The notes under the pieces: model-generated
Databases searched by the model: none
The model's input: only the letters and a program-made list of their open reading frames with translations
Told to the model about the DNA's origin: nothing
Shown: one piece after another, positions 7,120-14,623 of the stretch
Numbering within the stretch: the stretch's first letter is position 1
Layout: the number at the start of each line of letters is the position of its first letter
Assembly (NCBI GenBank): GCA_910576875.1
Contig: CAJTKI010000026.1
Location: 1-20,008 of the forward strand
Direction: 5' to 3'
DNA from: an uncultured Christensenella sp.
Lineage (GTDB): Bacteria > Bacillota > Clostridia > Christensenellales > UBA3700
Length of the DNA stretch: 20,008 nt
Translations under genes and position numbers: made by a program

Positions 7120-8856
7120 ATGGGCAAAAAAGTACTGCTGCGCGTCATCGTCATGACGACGCTTGCGGTGCTTTTGGGCATTGTGCTGAGCATTCTGACC
7201 GTCAATACCGTCAATCTGACGACCGCGCGCAACGACTTGCGTTCCAATACCGAATCCGTGCGCGCCGATATCGCAGCGTGCGATACGATCGAACGATTGC
7301 AGGCGTATTTGAGCGCCAACAACAATGATTTTCTGCGCATCTCCGTATTCGATCCGAGCGGCGAACCGATTGCGGAAAGCGACGGGGAGCGGCTCGATCC
7401 GCAGCTGTCGTACGAACGCGCCGTGCGCAAAGCGGCGGAGCGCGGAGAAGCGTTCCAGATCGGCGGAGCCTATGTCGGCGAGCGGTCGCTGATGTATTAT
7501 ACGCGGATCGACGCGCCTGCGCTGGAAGGGTACGACATGCTGATCGTCCGTACCGCGGCGGCGCATCAGATCGGCGGGCAGGCGTTTGCGGTGTCCGTTG
7601 CGATCGGCGCGGTGATTTGGCTGGCGATCGTGCTGATGTCGTTTGTCGCGATGCGATCGGCGATTCGTACCGCGATGCGTCCGCTCAAAGACGTCGAACT
7701 GATGCTGGAACGCATCAGTCGCGGCGACTACCGCAAATTGCGCGATTATCCGTCTACGGGGACGGAATTCGACCGACTGTACCGTCAGATCAACGAGATC
7801 GGCGGCACGATCGCCGATTCGGTGCGCGAACTGCGACACGAACAACGCAAGAATCGCTTGCTGATGCGCTCGATCAATCAGGGCGTCATCGGTTTGTCTC
7901 AGAAGGGTACGGTCATGTTGACCAACGACGCGGTCGGCGACATCTTCGGGCTGGAATCGCATATCGTCGGCATGTCCGTGGATATGTTGATCGAAGACGA
8001 GACGTTGCTCGAGACGCTCAACGCGGCGTTGGCGGAACGCAAATATACCGTGAGCATTCTCGATCTGGGCAAGAATTGCTATCGCGTGGAGACGTTGTTC
8101 CCCAACGAACAGTGGCACAACGAGATCGGCAGTTTGGGCATGCTGTTGGTGCTGACCAACATCACGCAGGAGATCCGCTCCGCGCACATTCGTACCGAAT
8201 TTTTCGCCAACGCGTCGCACGAGCTCAAAACGCCGTTGACCGCGATCGGCGGATATTCCGAACTGATCACGATGGACGGCGCGACGGACGAACAGATCCG
8301 CCACTGCGCCGGCGAAATCAATGCCAACGCCCGCAAGATGAAAGAACTCATCGACGGCATGCTCGCATTGAGCAAACTGGACGCCGACATCCGCAGCGAA
8401 GACATCGAGATGACCGACATCCGACCGCTGTGCGAACAGGTCGTCGACCAACAGCGCGTCATCGCGCAGTCGCGCAACGTTTCGGTCGAAATCGTCGGCG
8501 AAGCGCGCATGCCCGCGCGTCCGCAGATGATGCGCGTGCTGATCGAAAATCTCGTCAACAACGCGATCAAATACAACCGCGACGGCGGCAGCGTGCGCAT
8601 CGAACTGCGCAGCGACGCGGATACGGTGCAGTTGCGCGTGCAGGACACCGGCATCGGGATTGCGCCCGAGTATCAAGGCAGACTGTTCGAGCGCTTTTAT
8701 AAAGTGGACGGAAGCCGTCGCCGCACGCACGAGTCGAGCACGGGGCTGGGGCTGGCGATCGTCAAGCACATCGCGTTGCAGCACAAAGGCACGATCAGCG
8801 TCGAGAGCAAACAAGGCGCGGGGACGACGTTCGTCGTCGTATTCCGTATCAACTGA
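7120..8856 (+). CDS. phoR: Membrane sensor histidine kinase, PhoR-like
   Basis: 578 residues from ATG 7120 (weak AGGCGG just upstream). A TTG at 7084 would overlap the regulator gene by 13 bases and has no ribosome binding site. Parts: membrane helix 1 (about 6-28), an extracytoplasmic sensor domain of about 125 residues, membrane helix 2 (about 155-178), a HAMP-like linker, a PAS domain (about 258-340, beginning near INQGVIGLSQKGTV), the HisKA dimerisation domain with His367 in NASHELKTPLT, and an ATPase domain with N box LIENLVNNAIKYN, G1 DTGIGI, F box FERFYKVD and G2 STGLGLAIVK. All catalytic boxes are intact. It lies 23 bases after the response regulator gene and should form a pair with it. 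The signal is not evident from sequence. Confidence 0.92.
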   Translation: MGKKVLLRVIVMTTLAVLLGIVLSILTVNTVNLTTARNDLRSNTESVRADIAACDTIERLQAYLSANNNDFLRISVFDPSGEPIAESDGERLDPQLSYERAVRKAAERGEAFQIGGAYVGERSLMYYTRIDAPALEGYDMLIVRTAAAHQIGGQAFAVSVAIGAVIWLAIVLMSFVAMRSAIRTAMRPLKDVELMLERISRGDYRKLRDYPSTGTEFDRLYRQINEIGGTIADSVRELRHEQRKNRLLMRSINQGVIGLSQKGTVMLTNDAVGDIFGLESHIVGMSVDMLIEDETLLETLNAALAERKYTVSILDLGKNCYRVETLFPNEQWHNEIGSLGMLLVLTNITQEIRSAHIRTEFFANASHELKTPLTAIGGYSELITMDGATDEQIRHCAGEINANARKMKELIDGMLALSKLDADIRSEDIEMTDIRPLCEQVVDQQRVIAQSRNVSVEIVGEARMPARPQMMRVLIENLVNNAIKYNRDGGSVRIELRSDADTVQLRVQDTGIGIAPEYQGRLFERFYKVDGSRRRTHESSTGLGLAIVKHIALQHKGTISVESKQGAGTTFVVVFRIN

Positions 8857-8888
8857 CGTTTCGCTTGGGAGCGAAAAAGGAGTAGACT

Positions 8889-9836
8889 ATGTATCCGATT
8901 CAATTGATTCCCGTCACCAAGGACTATCTTTGGGGCGGCACGCGGCTCAAAGCGCGCTGGAACAAGCAGGCGTCTTCGGCGACGATCGCCGAGAGCTGGG
9001 AGCTGGCGTGCCATCCGCAGGGCGAAAGCGTCGTACTCAACGGCGAACACGCGGGCAAGTCGCTCGGCGCGCTCTTGCGGGAACATCCGGAATATCTGGG
9101 CGCGCGCGCGGCGCAATTTCCGTATTTTCCGTTGTTGATCAAGTTTATCGACGCGGCGCAGGATTTGTCCGTACAGGTGCATCCGTCCGACGCGTACGCG
9201 TTGGAGCACGAAGGGCAATTCGGTAAGACCGAGATGTGGTACGTCGCCGATTGCGAAGAGGGCAGCGGCGTCTATTGCGGATTCAAGCGTCCTTTGAGCG
9301 CGCAGCAGGTGCGCGAACATCTGGACAACGGTACGATCGAGCAGGCATTGCACTTTTTGCCGTTGCGCAAAGGCGACTGCGTGTACATTCCGTCCGGCAC
9401 CGTGCATGCGATCCGCGGCGGCATGCTCGTCTGCGAAGTGCAGCAGAACAGTTCGCTGACCTACCGTCTGTACGATTACGGACGGCTCGACAAGGACGGC
9501 AAAGCGCGCGAATTGCATGTCGATCGCGCGATCCCCGTCATCTGTTCCGATTCCGTGCACCGCGTCAACGAGACCGTGCGCGCAATCGACGACACGACGC
9601 GGGAATTGGTATCCTGTCCGTATTTTACCGTATACGAGCATACCGTTGCGGGCGAAAAGACGATCTTCGTGGATGCGGACAGCTTTGTGTCGCTGACCGT
9701 CGTGGACGGCGAAGGGTCGGTATTCGTGGACGGCGTGCGCTCCAATTCCAAACTCGGACATACCGTATTCATTCCCGCCGGCGCGGGGGAAGTCCTGTTG
9801 CGCGGCGCGATGACGGTGATTGCGGCGCGCGTCTGA
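8889..9836 (+). CDS. manA: Mannose-6-phosphate isomerase, type I
   Basis: 315 residues, the length of the short Bacillota type I enzymes. It interconverts mannose-6-phosphate and fructose-6-phosphate in the cytoplasm, linking mannose use to glycolysis and to GDP-mannose or other sugar-nucleotide supply. Visible features are DYLWGGTRL near the start, the zinc ligands in SVQVHPSD (His98), KTEMWYV (Glu115) and GTVHAI (His173), and the active-site arginine motif YRLYDYGR (190s). The cupin fold continues to the C-terminus. AAAAAGGAG lies 6 bases before the ATG. It starts 32 bases after the kinase gene with no terminator between, so it probably shares the two-component transcript. A link between the sensor and mannose or cell-wall sugar metabolism is only an inference. 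Confidence 0.95.
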   Translation: MYPIQLIPVTKDYLWGGTRLKARWNKQASSATIAESWELACHPQGESVVLNGEHAGKSLGALLREHPEYLGARAAQFPYFPLLIKFIDAAQDLSVQVHPSDAYALEHEGQFGKTEMWYVADCEEGSGVYCGFKRPLSAQQVREHLDNGTIEQALHFLPLRKGDCVYIPSGTVHAIRGGMLVCEVQQNSSLTYRLYDYGRLDKDGKARELHVDRAIPVICSDSVHRVNETVRAIDDTTRELVSCPYFTVYEHTVAGEKTIFVDADSFVSLTVVDGEGSVFVDGVRSNSKLGHTVFIPAGAGEVLLRGAMTVIAARV

Positions 9837-9855
9837 TCCGGATCGAGCGCAAAAC

Positions 9856-9884
9856 AAAACGGAACGGGCAACCGTTCCGTTTTT
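9856..9884. terminator. Bidirectional Rho-independent terminator between convergent genes
   Basis: A 12-bp perfect stem (9856-9867 with 9872-9883) closes a GCAA loop of GNRA type. On the plus strand it ends in a T run (9880-9884) after manA. On the minus strand the A-rich 5' flank (9851-9859) becomes a T-rich tail for the convergent gene ending at 9906. Confidence 0.9.
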
Positions 9885-9905
9885 ACATGCGTTGCGATAA
9901 CGGAT

Positions 9906-11165
9906 TTATTCGGGCAGGATCGTGCCGTCTTCGATGTAGTTGGCTTGCAAGGCGAAGTACTGCACGGATTGCACCGCGTTTTCCGCGCCGTCGCGCGATC
10001 GGTACAGATCGCTCATTCCGAACAATTTGCCGTCCGACGTGTACAGCTTGAATTGGAAGTGTCCCGTCTTGTTTTGTTCGTAAGAGAACGTTCCCGTTTC
10101 GACCGCTTTGCGGAAAGTTTCGATCTGCCGCGCGCGCGGACGGATTTTGTATCCTTCGCTGATGAAGAGCACTTGTCCGTTGTTTGCCCGCAGTTGGAAG
10201 CGGAACGGACGCGCGTCGTTGGCGGCGTCGCGCACGACGACGTATTTGCCGCGCGTAGGTTCGATCTTGTCCCCGAACAGTTTGATCGCGGTGACTTTTT
10301 GTCCGTCCACGTCGATCAGTTGGGAATTTCCGGCGAACGTCGCGTTCAGCGAACCGTTGTTGCCGATCGTCGGCGCGACGAATTCTTTACGCGGCGGCTG
10401 CTTTTTCGGCGCGGCGGGTTTGGTCTGTTTGACCGGACGTTTGCGTTCGCTCGCTTGCTCGTATGCGGACGTCAGGCGGACCGGTTGCGGCGGCGCGCTT
10501 TGACGCGGTTGCGAGCGTACGGGCGGCTTTTTCTTGACAGGCGGTACGATCACGTTGGCGCTTTCGTCTTCCGCAAGCACGTCCTGCGCCGCTGCGATTT
10601 CCCGTACCTCTGGTTCTTCCGTCGGCGCGGGCGCTGCGGGAGCGGGCTTTTCTTCCAAGATCGGATCGATCTTTTCCAATTTCGGCTCGGGTTGCGCTTC
10701 TTGGACGGGTTCGGCTTGTTTGACCGGTTCGGTCTTTTTGCGTTTGGGCTCTTCCGTCTTGCGTTTGGGTTCTTCCGTCGGGGGAAGGATCGGATCGTCT
10801 TGACCGGCTTCGTTGTTTTTCACGATTGCGGCGGGAGCGATTTTACGTTCCGCTTCCGGCGCTTGCGCGGCGAGCACGCTGTCGTGATATTCGGCGGGGG
10901 CGGGCAGCGTCTCGGACGCGACCGGAGTCGGCACGGGCAGCGCGCCGGACTTGAAACCGATGTCGGTGTTGTTCTGTTCGTCGCGAATGATGTCGGACGC
11001 GGACAGCTTTTCTTTGGGGGTGACGCGTTTTTTGTTCAGGCACGCCAAGATGACGCACAAGATCAGTATCACCGCCGCCGCGGCGACCAACAGCGCCCAG
11101 ATCGGCAACGAAATCGATGCGATCTGAATCTTTGCGACCATAAAATCGAGAATTTTTTGCAGCAT
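9906..11165 (-). CDS. Membrane-anchored protein with two YegP/DUF1508-type repeats
   Basis: 419 residues. A single membrane helix (about 17-43) is followed by a basic stop-transfer stretch (NKKRVTPKEK) and no cleavable signal, so it is probably anchored at its N-terminus. Residues 46-280 are a low-complexity linker rich in Pro, Ala, Lys and Glu, with a duplicated TEEPKRK-type unit near 130-145. The C-terminus holds two YegP/DUF1508-like units: about 306-355 (FRFQLRANNGQVLFISEGY) and about 356-405 (FQFKLYTSDGKLFGMSDLY). The pattern F-x-F-x-L then NGQ/DGK then S-E/D-x-Y is characteristic. The role of this domain is not established. The layout suggests a cell-envelope protein that reaches across the wall. 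On the minus strand AAGGAG precedes the ATG. The gene is monocistronic, with its own promoter and a shared terminator. Confidence 0.85.
   Translation of the reverse strand: MLQKILDFMVAKIQIASISLPIWALLVAAAAVILILCVILACLNKKRVTPKEKLSASDIIRDEQNNTDIGFKSGALPVPTPVASETLPAPAEYHDSVLAAQAPEAERKIAPAAIVKNNEAGQDDPILPPTEEPKRKTEEPKRKKTEPVKQAEPVQEAQPEPKLEKIDPILEEKPAPAAPAPTEEPEVREIAAAQDVLAEDESANVIVPPVKKKPPVRSQPRQSAPPQPVRLTSAYEQASERKRPVKQTKPAAPKKQPPRKEFVAPTIGNNGSLNATFAGNSQLIDVDGQKVTAIKLFGDKIEPTRGKYVVVRDAANDARPFRFQLRANNGQVLFISEGYKIRPRARQIETFRKAVETGTFSYEQNKTGHFQFKLYTSDGKLFGMSDLYRSRDGAENAVQSVQYFALQANYIEDGTILPE
10738..10779. repeat. Tandem 21-bp direct repeat inside the linker of the YegP-type protein
   Basis: Two adjacent 21-bp copies (10738-10758 and 10759-10779) differ at one base. 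They encode the repeated seven-residue Lys/Glu/Pro/Arg unit of the linker. Being a multiple of three, the repeat can change copy number without breaking the frame. Confidence 0.8.
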
Positions 11166-11195
11166 GCGAACGCTCCTTTTTGACTCGTTAAGCCC

Positions 11196-11224
11196 ATTAT
11201 AACACGCCGATTGCGGATTGTAAA
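11196..11224 (-). promoter_or_regulatory. Promoter of the YegP-type membrane protein
   Basis: Read on the minus strand: TTTACA (11224-11219), a 17-bp spacer and a perfect TATAAT (11201-11196). The start would be near 11189, about 24 bases before the ATG, leaving room for AAAAAGGAG as the ribosome binding site. Confidence 0.8.
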
Positions 11225-11261
11225 GTTTGTATGACGCCGAATTGCGCCGTTTTGCGCGATT

Positions 11262-11274
11262 GGAAAAATTTTCC
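11262..11274. promoter_or_regulatory. Palindromic element GGAAAAATTTTCC in the divergent intergenic region
   Basis: A symmetric 13-mer with 6-bp arms around a central A, in a locally AT-rich stretch (11258-11335) of an otherwise GC-rich sequence. Further small symmetries are TTTCGCGAAA (11310-11319) and AATAT-N4-ATATT (11319-11332). They lie between the divergent promoters of the membrane protein and the ZIP transporter, a sensible place for a repressor site. No regulator is identified. Confidence 0.35.
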
Positions 11275-11347
11275 TACTTATATTCTAAAATAGCGCGGTA
11301 TATCCCCGATTTCGCGAAAATATCTTAATATTGTCTCGGCGCAACGG

Positions 11348-11376
11348 TTGCAATTGACGTCGGTTGGGGGTATGAT
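11348..11376 (+). promoter_or_regulatory. Possible promoter of the ZIP transporter gene
   Basis: TTGCAA at 11348-11353, a 17-bp spacer and TATGAT at 11371-11376. The predicted start falls on or next to the ATG at 11383, which would make a leaderless mRNA. A later ATG at 11401 with AGG at 11390-11392 would restore a short leader. Confidence 0.5.
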
Positions 11377-11382
11377 AAAGAT

Positions 11383-12123
11383 ATGTGGCAGGTAGTCGGA
11401 ATGAGTTTGTTGGCGGGCGTCGTCGGAACGGCGATCGGCGCGGTCGCGATGATCGCGATCAAGACGCACAATCGCGTCTCAATGTCCGCGATACTCAGTT
11501 TTACGGCGGGATTTATGCTGGCGATGGTCTGTTTCGACATGCTGCCGGAGGCGGTCGAGCATGCGGGATTGGTTGCGGTATTGCCGTGCGCGGGACTGGG
11601 CGTCGCGATCGTCTGGGGACTGGGGCGGTTGCTCAACGTGCCGATGCGACGCTATCTCAAAGACGACGGCGGCGCGGGACGCATGCGCGCGGCGGCGATG
11701 TTGCTCATCCTTGCGATCGGATTGCACAATTTTCCGGAGGGCATGGCGATCGGCGCGTTTGACGGCGCGTCGCGACGGATTGCGTTTGCGCTGTTGATCG
11801 CGGTGCACAACGTGCCGGAAGGCATGGCGATCTGCGCGATGTTGCGCCGCGGCGGCGTGCGCAACGGGGCGGCGGTCGCGTGGAGCGTGCTGGCGGGACT
11901 GCCGACCGTATTGGGCGCGATCGTCGGGTATTGGGTGAGCGGGATTTCCGCGATCTTCACCGGGATTTGTCTGGCTTTGGCGGCGGGCGCGATGCTGTTC
12001 GTCGTCTTTCAGGATATGTTTGCCGAATCGTATGAAAACGGCGAGAAAAATTGGAACGCGATTACCGCGATTTTCGGGATATTGCTCGGCTACGGCGTGA
12101 TCTCGATGATCGCGCACGGATAA
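11383..12123 (+). CDS. ZIP-family divalent metal transporter
   Basis: 246 residues, with about eight hydrophobic helices. It carries the two metal-binding signatures of the ZIP family, HNFPEG (115-120) and HNVPEG (142-147), in successive helices, plus an acidic CFDMLPEA in an early helix. ZIP proteins import zinc, iron or manganese across the cytoplasmic membrane without ATP; the metal here is not determined. The loop between helices 3 and 4 is short and lacks the His-rich stretch of many eukaryotic members. Start: ATG 11383 has no clear ribosome binding site, and ATG 11401 (residue 7) is possible; both keep the first helix. It lies 19 bases before the Sua5 gene, so they are probably cotranscribed. 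Confidence 0.92.
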   Translation: MWQVVGMSLLAGVVGTAIGAVAMIAIKTHNRVSMSAILSFTAGFMLAMVCFDMLPEAVEHAGLVAVLPCAGLGVAIVWGLGRLLNVPMRRYLKDDGGAGRMRAAAMLLILAIGLHNFPEGMAIGAFDGASRRIAFALLIAVHNVPEGMAICAMLRRGGVRNGAAVAWSVLAGLPTVLGAIVGYWVSGISAIFTGICLALAAGAMLFVVFQDMFAESYENGEKNWNAITAIFGILLGYGVISMIAHG

Positions 12124-12142
12124 AATCATTCGGGAGATACTT

Positions 12143-13132
12143 ATGTTGCGGACGGAAATCATGGACGGAGAACAGGCGATTGCGCGCGGCGCGGAAAGGA
12201 TCCGCGGCGGGGACGTCGTCGCGTTTCCGACCGAGACGGTTTACGGATTGGGCGCGGATGCGTTCGATCGCGATGCGATACGCAAGATTTACGCCGCCAA
12301 GGGGCGTCCGTCCGACAATCCGCTGATCGTTCATGTCGCGGACAAGTCGCAGATCGACGAGCTGGCGCGTACGGTTTCTTTGCAGGCGCGCACGGTGATC
12401 GACGCGTTTATGCCGGGACCGATCACGATCATTTTGCCGCGCGCGGCATGCGTGCCGGACTGCGTGACGGCGGGTTTGGATACGGTTGGGATCCGAATGC
12501 CCGCGCATCCGGTCGCACAGGCGTTTTTGCGCGCTTGCGGCACGCCTGTCGCCGCGCCGAGCGCCAACCGTTCCGCGCGGATCAGTCCGACGAGCGCCCG
12601 ACACGTGTACGAAGACATGCAGGGCAGGATCGGACTCATCATCGACGGCGGCGCGTGCGACGTGGGGATCGAATCGACGATCGTCGATCTGTCCGGCGAT
12701 ACGCCGATTATTTTGCGCCCCGGCGCGATTACGCCGCAGATGCTGGCGGACGCGTTGGGACGGGTCGAGACGTTTGCGGGAGAAGTCGTCGTGGCGCGCG
12801 CGCCCGGCATGAAGTACAAGCACTATGCGCCGGACTGTCCGATGGTCACGTGCGCGGATCGGGAGAAGGCGTTTGCGGCGTACGATCGCATCGCCGCGCA
12901 GGGCGGTCGTCCGATCTTGCTGTGCGGAACGGACTGGACGGACGCGGCGGACGGTCGGCGGCTGATTTGTTTGGGCGACGACGCGCGCGCCGTCATGCGC
13001 AATATTTATGACGCGTTGCATCGCGCGCAGGCGCAAGCGGACTATATCGTATGTCAGGACTTCGGAGATCGGGGCGCGTACGCGTCGGTCATGAACCGCG
13101 TACGCAAGGCAAGCGGAGGCAACGCGCTATGA
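12143..13132 (+). CDS. ywlC: Threonylcarbamoyl-AMP synthase, Sua5/YwlC
   Basis: 329 residues with the two-domain Sua5 layout. The YrdC-like domain (about 10-205) has FPTETVYGLG, KGRPSDNPL, GIRMPAHP and PSANRS; Lys53, Arg55, Ser140 and Asn142 make the conserved KRSN set. After the linker motif PGMKYKHYAP (221-230) comes the C-terminal Sua5 domain, here about 100 residues. The enzyme uses threonine, bicarbonate and ATP to make threonylcarbamoyl-AMP, the first step of the t6A37 modification of ANN-decoding tRNAs. GGGAGA lies 5 bases before the ATG. Its stop overlaps the next start as ATGA (13129-13132). A ywlC-ywlE-ywlF order is familiar from Bacillus subtilis, which supports the assignment. Confidence 0.95.
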   Translation: MLRTEIMDGEQAIARGAERIRGGDVVAFPTETVYGLGADAFDRDAIRKIYAAKGRPSDNPLIVHVADKSQIDELARTVSLQARTVIDAFMPGPITIILPRAACVPDCVTAGLDTVGIRMPAHPVAQAFLRACGTPVAAPSANRSARISPTSARHVYEDMQGRIGLIIDGGACDVGIESTIVDLSGDTPIILRPGAITPQMLADALGRVETFAGEVVVARAPGMKYKHYAPDCPMVTCADREKAFAAYDRIAAQGGRPILLCGTDWTDAADGRRLICLGDDARAVMRNIYDALHRAQAQADYIVCQDFGDRGAYASVMNRVRKASGGNAL

Positions 13133-13566
13133 AGATTTTGTTTGTTTGTACCGGCAATACGTGCCGTTCGCCGATGGCGCAGGCATGGGCGCAGGCGTAT
13201 GCCGAGCGGCGCGGACTGGCGCACGTGACGGCGGACAGCGCGGGCATGATGTGTTTCGGCGCGTCGCCGATGGCGCGCAATGCGGAACTCGCGCTGTTGG
13301 AACAGGGCGTCGTGTTTTCGCACACGGCGCAAGGATTGACGCTGGCGATGCTCGCGGAGTGCGACGCGGTCGTCACGATGACGCACGCCCAGAAAGACGC
13401 GCTTTCCGCGCGGGTCGCGGCGGACAAGCTGTATTGTCTGGGCGATTTTCACGCGTGCGGCGAGATCGACGATCCGTACGGCGGGGATATGGAGACGTAC
13501 CGCAAAACCTGCGCGCAGATTCGGGAAGCGGTCGCCGCCTGGATGGATAAGTTCTGCGCGAAATAA
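13129..13566 (+). CDS. ywlE: Low-molecular-weight phosphatase, YwlE-type (probable protein-arginine phosphatase)
   Basis: 145 residues. The start is ATG 13129, with GGAGG (13115-13119) 9 bases upstream and an ATGA overlap with the Sua5 gene; a longer in-frame start upstream would lie within ywlC. The P-loop CTGNTCRS starts at Cys7, the nucleophile, with Arg13; the general acid is the Asp in DDPYGG near residue 116. Thr11 of the loop matches the residue that in B. subtilis YwlE favours phospho-arginine over phospho-tyrosine (many tyrosine phosphatases have Ile there), so an arginine-phosphatase role opposing a McsB-type kinase is likely but inferred. No McsB or ClpC gene is in the window. Confidence 0.9.
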   Translation: MKILFVCTGNTCRSPMAQAWAQAYAERRGLAHVTADSAGMMCFGASPMARNAELALLEQGVVFSHTAQGLTLAMLAECDAVVTMTHAQKDALSARVAADKLYCLGDFHACGEIDDPYGGDMETYRKTCAQIREAVAAWMDKFCAK

Positions 13567-13726
13567 TCGCGATCGCGGGCGGAAATCGCCGTCTCGATGC
13601 GCGGATCGGAGCGGAAATCGTCGACACGGATTTGTGAAAAAATAAATTTGCGTTGTAAAAACCGCGCTCTGCGTGCGCAAGCGGCGCGTCGAATGGAAAA
13701 TTTTGGTAAAATCGGCGGAATAGGGC

Positions 13727-13761
13727 TGGAAATCGTTTTCGGAATTTGTTATACTATTCCG
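13727..13761 (+). promoter_or_regulatory. Promoter of rpiB with an overlapping inverted repeat
   Basis: TATACT at 13750-13755, with a weak TGGAAA at 13727-13732 (17-bp spacer). CGGAAT (13740-13745) and ATTCCG (13756-13761) form a 6-bp inverted repeat around the -10 box, so a bound protein would block it. TAGGAG at 13778-13783 is the ribosome binding site. The 223-bp intergenic region 13567-13789 otherwise holds AT-rich patches and no convincing terminator. Confidence 0.5.
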
Positions 13762-13789
13762 TGACAAGACGAAAATATAGGAGAAACGT

Positions 13790-14239
13790 ATGAAAATTGC
13801 GATCGGATGCGATCACGGCGGCATCGTACTCAAAGCGGCGATCGTCGACTTATTGCAACAACGCGGCGTCGCGGTGACCGATATGGGTTGCGCGCAAGGC
13901 GAATCGGTGGATTATCCGGAATACGGACTCAAAGTCGCCCGCGCGGTCGCGCAGGGCGCATGCGACAAGGGCATCGTGCTGTGCGGGACGGGCATCGGGA
14001 TTTCGATCGCCGCCAACAAGGTCAAAGGCATCCGCGCCGCGGTCTGTCACGACGTGTTTACGGCGACGATGTGCGCGCAGCACAACGACGCCAACGTGCT
14101 TGCGATGGGCGGACGCGTGTTGGACGAAAAGACGGCGTTGCGCATGGTCGAAGCATGGCTGGACACGCCGTTCGAGGGCGGACGGCACGTCGGACGGCTG
14201 GACAAGATCCGCGCGATCGAAGACGAATATTTTCGCTGA
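13790..14239 (+). CDS. rpiB: Ribose-5-phosphate isomerase B
   Basis: 149 residues, the usual length. It interconverts ribose-5-phosphate and ribulose-5-phosphate in the non-oxidative pentose phosphate pathway; some members also act on allose-6-phosphate or galactose-6-phosphate as LacA/LacB relatives. Visible are the start MKIAIGCDHGG (Asp8, His9), the catalytic Cys65 in GIVLCGTGIGISIAANK, the RAAVCHD segment and NDANVLAMGGR, and a C-terminal TPFEGGRH(V)GRLDKI typical of RpiB. TAGGAG precedes the ATG by 6 bases. It corresponds to ywlF of B. subtilis, so the ywlC-ywlE-ywlF order is kept here, though with its own promoter. Sixty GC-rich bases without a terminator separate it from the ATPase operon. 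Confidence 0.95.
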   Translation: MKIAIGCDHGGIVLKAAIVDLLQQRGVAVTDMGCAQGESVDYPEYGLKVARAVAQGACDKGIVLCGTGIGISIAANKVKGIRAAVCHDVFTATMCAQHNDANVLAMGGRVLDEKTALRMVEAWLDTPFEGGRHVGRLDKIRAIEDEYFR

Positions 14240-14299
14240 GCCGACGGGCGCGGCGCGACCGCACGGCGACGCCGACGGCGGCAGGAGATCGGAGACAAC

Positions 14300-14623
14300 A
14301 TGATAGAAGAGATTATCGACAGTATTTTGCAGGCGGAAGATAAGGCGGAAGAAATCGTACGCCGTTCGCAGACGCAGGCAAAAGAGATCGTCGCCCAAGC
14401 GCGTTTGCAGGCGGAGCGCATCGTCGCGGACGCCAAAGCGCAGGCAGAACGGGATGTTCGGCAGGCATTGGAAACCGCGCGTGCCGAAGCGGATCGGGCA
14501 AGCGAGCGCATGCGCGCGTCGTTTGCGCAGACGGACGAAGCGTTGCGCGAAAGCGCGCGCGCCAACCGCGACGCGGCTATGGATTTGATTTTGGAGAGAC
14601 TGACGGCAGATGGCGATCGCTGA
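14300..14623 (+). CDS. atpH: V-type ATPase peripheral-stalk subunit H/G
   Basis: 107 residues, predicted to be almost entirely a charged coiled coil rich in Ala, Glu, Arg and Gln with heptad spacing (for example QTQAKEIVAQARLQAERIV). This and its place as first gene of the operon fit the G/H (NtpF-type) subunit, which pairs with subunit E to form the peripheral stalk. GGAG (14290-14293) is 6 bases before the ATG. The end overlaps subunit I by 14 bases. Low complexity makes sequence identity alone weak evidence; the context carries the call. Confidence 0.85.
   Translation: MIEEIIDSILQAEDKAEEIVRRSQTQAKEIVAQARLQAERIVADAKAQAERDVRQALETARAEADRASERMRASFAQTDEALRESARANRDAAMDLILERLTADGDR

Noticed and set aside
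6715..8814. Minus-strand open frame of 699 codons across the regulator and kinase genes
   Set aside because: Register matches the kinase codons; the plus strand carries all histidine kinase boxes; no domain is seen on the minus strand.
9945..11183. Plus-strand open frame of 412 codons opposite the YegP-type gene
   Set aside because: Phe/Arg/Gly-rich composition with no domain. The minus-strand frame has a promoter, ribosome binding site, membrane helix and YegP-type repeats.
13567..13720. Possible terminator after ywlE (CGCGATCGCG, GGCG-N5-CGCC and later A/T-rich patches)
   Set aside because: Stems are short and none is followed by a T run on the plus strand, so I do not call a terminator.
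14240..14299. GC-rich repeats between rpiB and the ATPase operon as a terminator or hairpin
   Set aside because: Repeated GCCGACGG-like words can pair weakly but no T run follows and the spacing is short; they are more likely ordinary GC-rich spacer.
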